In this document: piece after piece, positions 26,701 through 38,700 of the stretch
Layout of the letters: each line of letters starts with the position of its first letter
Position numbering within the stretch: position 1 is the first letter of the stretch
Origin: Mimachlamys varia
Taxonomy: Eukaryota; Mollusca; Bivalvia; Pectinida; Pectinidae
DNA: 64,000 nt
Assembly: GCA_947623455.1 (NCBI GenBank)
Contig: OX392529.1
Coordinates: forward strand, 6,820,001-6,884,000
Reading direction: 5' to 3'
Notes under the pieces: model-generated
What the model was told of the DNA's origin: nothing
The model's database searches: none
Seen by the model: the letters and a program-made list of their open reading frames with translations, nothing else
Program-made: the position numbers and the translations under genes

Positions 26701-29700
26701 TACTCCAATCTTTTCTCTTACTCAGCTACTCCAGTCTATTCTCTTTCTCAGCTGCTCCAATCTATTCTCTTACTCAGCTACTCCAGTCTATTCTCTTACT
26801 CAGCTACTCTTGTCTATTCTCTTACTCAGCTACTCCAATCTATTCTCTTACTCAGCTACTCCAGTCTATTCTCTTATTCAGCTACTCCAGTCTATTCTCT
26901 TACTCAGCTACTCCAATCTATTCTCTTTCTCAGCTACTCCAATCTATTCTCTTACTCAGCTACTCCAGTCTATTCTCTTACTCAGCTACTCCAATCTATT
27001 CTCTTACTCAGCTACTCCAATCTATTCTCTTACTCAGCTACTCCAGTCTATTCTCTTACTCAGCTACTATAGTCTATTCTCTTACTCAGCTACTCCAATC
27101 TATTCTCTTACTCAGCTACTCCAATCTATTCTCTTTCTCAGCTACTCCAATCTATTCTCTTACTCAGCTACTACAGTCTATTCTCTTATTCAGCTACTCC
27201 AGTCTATTCTCTTACTCAGGTACTCCAATCTATTCTCTTACTCAGCTACTCCAATCTATTCCCGCACTCAGCTACTCCAGTCTATTCTCTTACTCAGCTA
27301 CTCCAGTCTATTCTCTTACTCAGCTTCTCGTGTCTATTCTCTTACTCAGCTACTCCAATATATTCTCTTACTCAGCTACTCCAGTCTATTCTCTTATTCA
27401 GCTACTCCAGTCTATTCTCTTACTCCGCTACTATAGTCTATTCTCTTACTCAGCTACTCCAGTCTATTCTCTTAGTCAGCTACTCCAATCTATTCTCTTA
27501 CTCAGCTACTCCAGTCTATTCTCTTACTCAGCTACTCCAGTCTATTCTCTTACTCAGCTACTATAGTCTATTCTCTTACTCAGCTACTCCAGTCTATTCT
27601 CTTAGTCAGCTACTCCAATCTATTCTCTTACTCAGCTACTCCAGTCTATTCTCTTACTCAGCTACTCGTGTCTATTCTCTTACTCAGCTACTCCAGTCTA
27701 TTCTCTTACTCAGCTACTCCAATCTATTCTCTTACTCAGCTACTCCAGTCTATTCTCTTACTCCGCTACTCGTGTCTTTTCTCGTACTAAGCTACTCCAG
27801 TCTTTTCTCTTACCCATCTACTCCAGTCTATTCTCTTACCCATCTACTCCAGTCTATTCTCTTACTCAGCTACTCCAATCTATTCTCTTACTCAGTTACT
27901 CCAGTCTATTCTCTTACTCAGCTACTCTTATATATTCTCTTACTCAGCTACTCTAATCTATTCTCTTACTCAGCTACTCTTATATATTCTCTTACTCAGC
28001 TACTCTAATCTATTATCTTACTCAGCTACTCTTATATATTCTCTTACTCAGCTACTCTAATCTATTCTCTTACTCAGCTACTCTTATATATTCTCTTACT
28101 CAGCTACTCTAATCTATTATCTTACTCAGCTGCTCCAGTCTATTATCTTACTCAGCTACTCCAGTCTATTCTCTTACTCAGCTACTCCAGTCCATTCTCT
28201 TACTCAGCTACTCCAGTCCATTCTCTTACTCAGCTACTCCAATCTATTCTCTTACTCAGCTACTCCAGTCCATTCTCTTACTCAGCTACTCCAGTCTATT
28301 CTCTTACTCAGCTACTCGTGTCTATTCTCTTACTCAGCTACTCGTGTCTATTCTCTTATTCAGCTACTCCAGTCTATTCTCTTACTCAGCTACTCCAGTC
28401 TATTCTCTTACTCAGCTTCTCGTGTCTATTCTCTTACTCAGGTACTCCAGTCTATTCTCTTACTCAGCTACTCCAATCTATTCTCTTACTCAGCTACTCC
28501 AGTCTATTCTCTTACTCAGCTACTCCAATCTATTCTCTTACTCAGCTACTCCAATCTATTCTCTTACTCAGCTACTCCAATCTATTCTCTTACTCAGCTA
28601 CTCCAGTCTATTCTCTCACTCAGCTTCTCTTGTCTATTCTCTTACTCAGCTACTCCAATCTATTCTCTTACTCAGCTACTCCAATCTATTCTCTTACTCA
28701 GCTACTCCAGTCTATTCTCTTACTCAGCTACTCCAGTCTATTCTTTTACTCAGCTTCTCGTGTCTATTCTCTTACTCAGCTACTCCAATATATTCTCTTA
28801 CTCAGCTACTCCAATATATTCTCTTTCTCAGCTACTCCAATCTATTCTCTTACTCAGCTACTCCAGTCTATTCTCTTACTCAGCTACTCCAGTCTATTCT
28901 CTTATTCAGCTACTCCAGTCTATTCTCTTACTCAGCTACTCCAATCTATTCTCTTACTCAGCTACTCCAGTCTATTCTCTTACTCAGCTACTCCAGTCTA
29001 TTCTTTTACTCAGCTTCTCGTGTCTATTCTCTTACTCAGCTACTCCAATATATTCTCTTACTCAGCTACTCCAATCTATTCTCTCACTCAGCTTCTCTTG
29101 TCTATTCTCCTACTCAGCTACTCCAGCCTATTCTCTTACTCAGCTTCTCTTGTCTATTCTCTTACTCAGCTACTCCAATCTATACTCTTACTCAGCTACT
29201 CCAATATATTCTCTTACTCAGCTACTCCAGTCTTTTCTCTTATTCAGCTACTCCAATCTATTCTCTTACTCAGCTACTCGTGTCTATTCTCTTACTCAGC
29301 TACTCGTGTCTATTCTCTTACTCAGCTACTCCAGTCTATTCTCTTACTCAGCTACTCCAATCTATTCTCTTACTCAGCTACTCCAGTCTATTCTCTTACT
29401 CCGCTACTCGTGTCTTTTCTCGTACTAAGCTACTCCAGTCTTTTCTCTTACCCATCTACTCCAGTCTATTCTCTTACCCATCTACTCCAGTCTATTCTCT
29501 TACTCAGCTACTCCAATCTATTCTCTTACTCAGTTACTCCAGTCTATTATCTTACTCAGCTACTCCAGTCTATTCTCTTACTCAGCTGCTCGTGTCTATT
29601 CTCTTACTCAGCTACTCCAGTATATTCTCTTACTCAGCTACTCTTGTCTATTCTCTTACTCAAATACTCGTGTCTATTCTCTTACTCAGCTACTACAATC

Positions 29701-32700
29701 TATACTCTTACTCAGCTACTACATGTATAGTCTATTCTCTTACTCAGCTACTCCAGTCTATTATCTTACTCAGCTACTCGTGTCTATTCTCTTACTCAGC
29801 TACTCTAATCTATTCTCTTACTCAGCTACTACAATCTATTCTCTTACTCAGCTTCTCTTATATATTCTCTTACTCAGCTACTCGTGTATATTCTCTTACT
29901 CAGCTACTCTAATCTATTCTCTTACTCAGCTGTTCTAATCTATTATCTTACTCAGCTACCCGTGTATATTTTCCTACTCAGCTTCTTCAGTCTATTCTCT
30001 TACTCAGTTACTCCAATCTATTCTCTTACTCAGCTACTCCAGTCTATTCTCTTACTCAGCTACTCGTGTCTATTCTCTTACTCAGCTACTCCAATATATT
30101 CTCTTACTCAGCTTCTCGTGTCTATCCTCTTACTCAGCTACTCGTGTCTATTCTCTTACTCAGCTACTCCAATCTATTCTCTTACTCAGCTACTATAGTC
30201 TATTCTCTTACTCAGCTACTCGTGTCTATTCTCTTACTCAGCTACTCGTGTTTATTCTCTTACTCAGCTACTCCAATTTATTCTCTTACTCAGCTACTAT
30301 AGTCTATTCTCTTACTCAGCTACTCCAATCTATTCTCTTACTCAGCTACTCCAATCTATTCTCTTACTCAGCTACTCCAGTCTATTCTCTTACTCAGCTA
30401 CTCGTGTCTATTCTCTTACTCAGCTACTCCAGTCTATTCTCTTACTCAGCTACTCCAATCTATTCTCTTACTCAGCTACTATAGTCTATTCTCTTACTCA
30501 GCTACTCCAATCTAGTCTCTTACTCAGCTACTCCAATCTATTCTCATACTCAGCTTCTCGTGTCTATTCTCTTACTCAGCTACTCGTGTCTATTCTCTTA
30601 CTCAGCTACTCCAATCTATTCTCTTACTCAGCTACAACAATCTATTCTCTTACTCAGCTACTCTTATATATTCTCTTACTCAGCTACTACAATCTATTCT
30701 CTTACTCAGCTACTCTTATATATTCTCTTACTCAGCTACTCTAATCTATTCTCTTACTCAGCTACTCTTATATATTCTCTTACTCAGCTACTCTAATCTA
30801 TTATCTTACTCAGCTACTCCAGTCTATTATCTTACTCAGCTACTCCAGTCTATTCTCTTACTCAGCTACTCCAGTCCATTCTCTTACTCAGCTACTCCAG
30901 TCCATTCTCTTACTCAGCTACTCCAATCTATTCTCTTACTCAGCTACTCCAGTCCATTCTCTTACTCAGCTACTCCAGTCTATTCTCTTACTCAGCTACT
31001 CGTGTCTATTCTCTTACTAAGCTACTCGTGTCTATTCTCTTATTCAGCTACTCCAGTCTATTCTCTTACTCAGCTACTCCAGTCTATTCTCTTACTCAGC
31101 TACTCCAGTCTATTCTCTTACTCAGCTACTCCAGTCCATTCTCTTACTCAGCTACTCCAGTCCATTCTCTTACTCAGCTACTCCAATCTATTCTCTTACT
31201 CAGCTACTCCAGTCCATTCTCTTACTCAGCTACTCCAGTCTATTCTCTTACTCAGCTACTCGTGTCTATTCTCTTACTCAGCTACTCGTGTCTATTCTCT
31301 TATTCAGCTACTCCAGTCTATTCTCTTACTCAGCTACTCCAGTCTATTCTCTTACTCAGCTTCTCGTGTCTATTCTCTTACTCAGCTACTCCAGTCTATT
31401 CTCTTACTCAGCTACTCCAGTCTATTCTCTTACTCAGCTACTCCAGTCTATTCTCTTACTCAGCTTCTCGTGTCTATTCTCTTACTCAGGTACTCCAGTC
31501 TATTCTCTTACTCAGCTACTCCAATCTATTCTCTTACTCAGCTACTCCAGTCTATTCTCTTACTCAGCTACTCCAATCTATTCTCTTACTCAGCTACTCC
31601 AGTCTATTCTCTCACTCAGCTTCTCTTGTCTATTCTCTTACTCAGCTACTCCAATCTATTCTCTTTCTCAGCTACTCCAATCTATTCTCTTACTCAGCTA
31701 CTCCAGTCTATTCTCTTACTCAGCTACTCCAGTCTATTCTCTTATTCAGCTACTCCAGTCTATTCTCTTACTCAGCTACTCCAATCTATTCTCTTACTCA
31801 GCTACTCCAGTCTATTCTCTTACTCAGCTACTCCAGTCTATTCTTTTACTCAGCTTCTCGTGTCTATTCTCTTACTCAGCTACTCCAATATATTCTCTTA
31901 CTCAGCTACTCCAATCTATTCTCTCACTCAGCTTCTCTTGTCTATTCTCCTACTCAGCTACTCCAGCCTATTCTCTTACTCAGCTTCTCTTGTCTATTCT
32001 CTTACTCAGCTACTCCAATCTATACTCTTACTCAGCTACTCCAATATATTCTCTTACTCAGCTACTCCAGTCTTTTCTCTTATTCAGCTACTCCAATCTA
32101 TTCTCTTACTCAGCTACTCGTGTCTATTCTCTTACTCAGCTACTCGTGTCTATTCTCTTACTCAGCTACTCCAGTCTATTCTCTTACTCAGCTACTCCAA
32201 TCTATTCTCTTACTCAGCTACTCCAGTCTATTCTCTTACTCCGCTACTCGTGTCTTTTCTCGTACTAAGCTACTCCAGTCTTTTCTCTTACCCATCTACT
32301 CCAGTCTATTCTCTTACCCATCTACTCCAGTCTATTCTCTTACTCAGCTACTCCAATCTATTCTCTTACTCAGTTACTCCAGTCTATTCTCTTACTCAGC
32401 TGCTCGTGTCTATTCTCTTACTCAGCTACTCCAGTATATTCTCTTACTCAGCTACTCTTGTCTATTCTCTTACTCAAATACTCGTGTCTATTCTCTTACT
32501 CAGCTACTACAATCTATACTCTTACTCAGCTACTACATGTATAGTCTATTCTCTTACTCAGCTACTCCAGTCTATTATCTTACTCAGCTACTCGTGTCTA
32601 TTCTCTTACTCAGCTACTCTAATCTATTCTCTTACTCAGCTACTACAATCTATTCTCTTACTCAGCTTCTCTTATATATTCTCTTACTCAGCTACTCGTG

Positions 32701-35700
32701 TATATTCTCTTACTCAGCTACTCTAATCTATTCTCTTACTCAGCTGTTCTAATCTATTATCTTACTCAGCTACCCGTGTATATTTTCCTACTCAGCTTCT
32801 TCAGTCTATTCTCTTACTCAGTTACTCCAATCTATTCTCTTACTCAGCTACTCCAGTCTATTCTCTTACTCAGCTACTCGTGTCTATTCTCTTACTCAGC
32901 TACTCCAATATATTCTCTTACTCAGCTACTCGTGTCTATCCTCTTACTCAGCTACTCGTGTCTATTCTCTTACTCAGCTACTCCAATCTATTCTCTTACT
33001 CAGCTACTCTAGTCTATTCTCTTACTCAGCTACTCGTGTCTATTCTCTTACTCAGCTGCTCGTGTCTATTCTCTTACTCAGCTACTCCAATTTATTCTCT
33101 TACTCAGCTACTATAGTCTATTCTCTTACTCAGCTACTCCAATCTATTCTCTTACTCAGCTACTCCAATCTATTCTCTTACTCAGCTACTCCAGTCTATT
33201 CTCTTACTCAGCTACTCGTGTCTATTCTCTTACTCAGCTACTCCAGTCTATTCTCTTACTCAGCTACTCCAATCTATTCTCTTACTCAGCTACTATAGTC
33301 TATTCTCTTACTCAGCTACTCCAATCTAGTCTCTTACTCAGCTACTCCAATCTATTCTCATACTCAGCTTCTCGTGTCTATTCTCTTACTCAGCTACTCG
33401 TGTCTATTCTCTTACTCAGCTACTCCAATCTATTCTCTTACTCAGCTACTACAATATATTCTCTTACTCAGCTACTCTTATATATTCTCTTACTCAGCTA
33501 CTACAATCTATTCTCTTACTCAGCTACTCTTATATATTCTCTTACTCAGCTACTCTAATCTATTCTCTTACTCAGCTACTCTTATATATTCTCTTACTCA
33601 GCTACTCTAATCTATTATCTTACTCAGCTACTCCAGTCTATTATCTTACTCAGCTACTCCAGTCTATTCTCTTACTCAGCTACTCCAGTCCATTCTCTTA
33701 CTCAGCTACTCCAGTCCATTCTCTTACTCAGCTACTCCAATCTATTCTCTTACTCAGCTACTCCAGTCCATTCTCTTACTCAGCTACTCCAGTCTATTCT
33801 CTTACTCAGCTACTCGTGTCTATTCTCTTACTAAGCTACTCGTGTCTATTCTCTTATTCAGCTACTCCAGTCTATTCTCTTACTCAGCTACTCCAGTCTA
33901 TTCTCTTACTCAGGTACTCCAGTCTATTCTCTTACTCAGCTACTCCAATCTATTCTCTTACTCAGCTACTCCAGTCTATTCTCTTACTCAGCTACTCCAA
34001 TCTATTCTCTTACTCAGCTACTCCAGTCTATTCTCTAACTCAGGTACTCCAGTCTATTCTCTTTCTCAGCTGCTCCAATCTAGTCTCTTACTCAGCTACT
34101 ATAGTCTATTCTCTTACTCAGCTACTATAGTCTATTCTCTTACTCAGCTACTCCAGTCTATTCTCTTACTCAGCTACTCCAGTCTATTCTCTTACTCATC
34201 TTCTCGTGTCTATTCTCTTACTCAGGTACTCCAGTCTATTCTCTTACTCAGCTACTCCAATCTATTCTCTTACTCAGCTACTCCAGTCTATTCTCTTACT
34301 CAGCTACTCCAATCTATTCTCTTACTCAGCTACTCCAGTCTATTCTCTTACTCAGGTACTCCAGTCTATTCTCTTACTCAGGTACTCCAATCTATTCTCT
34401 TACTCAGCTACTCCAGTCTATTCTCTTACTCAGGTACTCCAGTCTATTCTCTTACTCAGGTACTCCAATCTATTCTCTTACTCAGCTACTCCAGTCTATT
34501 CTCTTTCTCAGCTGCTCCAATCTAGTCTCTTACTCAGCTACTATAGTCTATTCTCTTACTCAGCTACTCCAGTCTATTCTCTTACTCAGCTACTCCAGTC
34601 TATTCTCTTACTCAGCTACTCCAGTCTATTCTCTTACTCAGCTACTATAGTCTATTCTCTTACTCAGCTACTCCAGTCTATTCTCTTACTCAGCTACTCC
34701 AGTCTATTCTCTTACTCAGCTACTCCAGTCTATTCTCTTACTCAGCTACTCCAGTCTATTCTCTTACTCAGCTACTCCAGTCTATTCTCTTACTCAGCTA
34801 CTCCAGTCTATTCTCTTACTCAGCTACTCGTGTCTATTCTCTTACTCAGCTACTCTAATCTATTCTCTTACTCAGCTACTACAATCTATTCTCTTACTCA
34901 GCTTCTCTTATATATTCTCTTACTCAGCTACTCGTGTATATTCTCTTACTCAGCTACTCTAATCTATTCTCTTACTCAGCTGTTCTAATCTATTATCTTA
35001 CTCAGCTACCCGTGTATATTTTCCTACTCAGCTTCTTCAGTCTATTCTCTTACTCAGTTACTCCAATCTATTCTCTTACTCAGCTACTCCAGTCTATTCT
35101 CTTACTCAGCTACTCGTGTCTATTCTCTTACTCAGCTACTCCAATATATTCTCTTACTCAGCTACTCGTGTCTATCCTCTTACTCAGCTACTCGTGTCTA
35201 TTCTCTTACTCAGCTACTCCAATCTATTCTCTTACTCAGCTACTATAGTCTATTCTCTTACTCAGCTACTCGTGTCTATTCTCTTACTCAGCTACTCGTG
35301 TCTATTCTCTTACTCAGCTACTCCAATTTATTCTCTTACTCAGCTACTATAGTCTATTCTCTTACTCAGCTACTCCAATCTATTCTCTTACTCAGCTACT
35401 CCAATCTATTCTCTTACTCAGCTACTCCAGTCTATTCTCTTACTCAGCTACTCGTGTCTATTCTCTTACTCAGCTACTCCAGTCTATTCTCTTACTCAGC
35501 TACTCCAATCTATTCTCTTACTCAGCTACTATAGTCTATTCTCTTACTCAGCTACTCCAATCTAGTCTCTTACTCAGCTACTCCAATCTATTCTCATACT
35601 CAGCTTCTCGTGTCTATTCTCTTACTCAGCTACTCGTGTCTATTCTCTTACTCAGCTACTCCAATCTATTCTCTTACTCAGCTACTACAATCTATTCTCT

Positions 35701-38700
35701 TACTCAGCTACTACAATCTATTCTCTTACTCAGCTACTCTTATATATTCTCTTACTCAGCTACTCTAATCTATTCTCTTACTCAGCTACTCTTATATATT
35801 CTCTTACTCAGCTACTCTAATCTATTATCTTACTCAGCTACTCCAGTCTATTCTCTTACTCAGCTACTCGTGTCTATTCTCTTACTCAGGTACTCCAATC
35901 TAGTCTCTTACTCAGCTACTCGTGTCTATTCTCTTACTCAGGTACTCCAATCTAGTCTCTTACTCAGCTACTCGTGTCTATTATCTTACTCAGCTACTCC
36001 AGTCTATTCTCTTACTCAGCTACTCCAGTCCATTCTCTTACTCAGCTACTCCAGTCCATTCTCTTACTCAGCTACTCCAATCTATTCTCTTACTCAGCTA
36101 CTCCAGTCCATTCTCTTACTCAGCTACTCCAGTCTATTCTCTTACTCAGCTACTCGTGTCTATTCTCTTATTCAGCTACTCCAGTCCATTCTCTTACTCA
36201 GCTACTCCAGTCCATTCTCTTACTCAGCTACTCCAGTCCATTCTCTTACTCAGCTACTCCAATCTATTCTCTTACTCAGCTACTCCAGTCTATTCTCTTA
36301 CTCAGCTACTCCAATCTATTCTCTTACTCAGCTACTCCAGTCTATTCTCTTACTCAGGTACTCCAGTCTATTCTCTTTCTCAGCTGCTCCAATCTATTCT
36401 CTTACTCAGCTACTATAGTCTATTCTCTTACTCAGCTACTCCAATCTATTCTCTTACTCAGCTACTCTAATCTATTATCTTACTCAGCTACTCCAGTCTA
36501 TTCTCTTACTCAGCTACTCGTGTCTATTCTCTTACTCAGGTACTCCAATCTAGTCTCTTACTCAGCTACTCGTGTCTATTCTCTTACTCAGGTACTCCAA
36601 TCTAGTCTCTTACTCAGCTACTCGTGTCTATTATCTTACTCAGCTACTCCAGTCTATTCTCTTACTCAGCTACTCCAGTCCATTCTCTTACTCAGCTACT
36701 CCAGTCCATTCTCTTACTCAGCTACTCCAATCTATTCTCTTACTCAGCTACTCCAGTCCATTCTCTTACTCAGCTACTCCAGTCTATTCTCTTACTCAGC
36801 TACTCGTGTCTATTCTCTTATTCAGCTACTCCAGTCCATTCTCTTACTCAGCTACTCCAGTCCATTCTCTTACTCAGCTACTCCAGTCCATTCTCTTACT
36901 CAGCTACTCCAATCTATTCTCTTACTCAGCTTCTCCAGTCTATTCTCTTACTCAGCTACTCCAATCTATTCTCTTACTCAGCTACTCCAGTCTATTCTCT
37001 TACTCAGGTACTCCAGTCTATTCTCTTTCTCAGCTGCTCCAATCTATTCTCTTACTCAGCTACTATAGTCTATTCTCTTACTCAGCTACTCCAATCTATT
37101 CTCTTACTCAGCTACTATAGTCTATTCTCTTACTCAGCTACTAAAGTCTAATCTCTTACTCAGCTACTCCAGTCTATTCTCTTACTCAGCTACTCCAGTC
37201 TATTCTCTTACTCAGGTACTCCAGTCTATTCTCTTACTCAGGTACTCCAATCTATTCTCTTACTCAGCTACTCCAATCTATTCTCTTACTCAGCTACTCC
37301 AGTCTATTCTCTTACTCAGCTACTCCAGTCTATTCTCTTACTCAGCTACTCCAGTCTATTCTCTTACTCAGCTACTCCAGTCTATTCTCTTTCTCAGCTA
37401 CTCCAATCTAGTCTCTTACTCAGCTACTATAGTCTATTCTCTTACTCAGCTACTATAGTCTATTCTCTTACTCAGCTACTATAGTCTATTCTCTTACTCA
37501 GCTACTCCAGTCTATTCTCTTACTCAGCTACTCCAGTCTATTCTCTTACTCAGGTACTCCAGTCTATTCTCTTACTCAGCTGCTCCAATCTATTCTCTTA
37601 CTCAGCTACTCCAGTCTATTCTCTTACTCAGCTACTCCAGTCTATTCTCTTACTCAGCTACTCCAGTCTATTCTCTTACTCAGCTACTCCAGTCTATTCT
37701 CTTACTCAGCTACTCCAGTCTATTCTCTTACTCAGCTACTCCAGTCTATTCTCTTACTCAGCTACTATAGTCTATTCTCTTACTCAGCTACTCCAGTCTA
37801 TTCTCTTACTCAGCTACTCGTGTCTATTCTCTTACTCAGCTACTCCAATCTATTCTCTTACTCAGCTACTACAATCTATTCTCTCACTCAGCTACTCCAA
37901 TCTAGTCTCTTACTCAGCTACTCCAGTCTATTCTCTTTCTCAGCTACTCCAGTCTATTCCCTAACTCAGCTACTCCAATCTATTCTCTTACTCAGCTACT
38001 CCAGTCTATTCTCTTACTCAGCTACTCCAGTCTATTCTCTTACTCAGCTACTCTTGTCTATTCTCTTACTCAGCTACTCCAATCTATTCTCTTACTCAGC
38101 TACTCCAGTCTATTCTCTTATTCAGCTACTCCAGTCTATTCTCTTACTCAGCTACTCCAATCTATTCTCTTACTCAGCTACTCCAGTCTATTCTCTTACT
38201 CAGCTACTCCAATCTATTCTCTTACTCAGCTACTCCAGTCTATTCTCTTATTCAGCTACTCCAGTCTATTCTCTTACTCAGCTACTCCAATCTATTCTCT
38301 TACTCAGCTACTCCAATATATTCTCTTACTCAGTTACTGCAGTCTATTCTCTTACTCAGCTACTCCAGTCTATTCTCTTACTCAGCTACTCCAATATATT
38401 CTCTTACTCAGTTACTGCAGTCTATTCTCTTACTCAGCTACTCCAGTCTATTCTCTTACTCAGCTACTCCAATCTATTCTCTTACTCAGCTGCTCCAATC
38501 TATTCTCTTACTCAGCTACTCCAGTCTATTCTCTTACTCAGCTACTCCAGTCTATTCTCTTCATGCTCAGTAAGGGACTACTCTCTATTATCGATGCACC
38601 TTCTCAACCCCAACAACCTTGATTTATTTATGCGAGCCAGGTATTATTATTAAAACCAATATGTACGCCTTGTTTTTACACTCTTTGTATATATGTATAT

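Noticed and set aside
24012..38560. Centromeric or telomeric satellite
   Set aside because: The array sits inside an intron between recognised exons 2 and 3, and the unit does not resemble TTAGGG-type telomeres.
24012..38653. Many plus-strand frames up to 574 codons with [25 protein letters not shown] repeats
   Set aside because: The 26-bp unit has no stops in any plus phase. Frames overlap in all three phases with the same peptide, which a real protein would not do.
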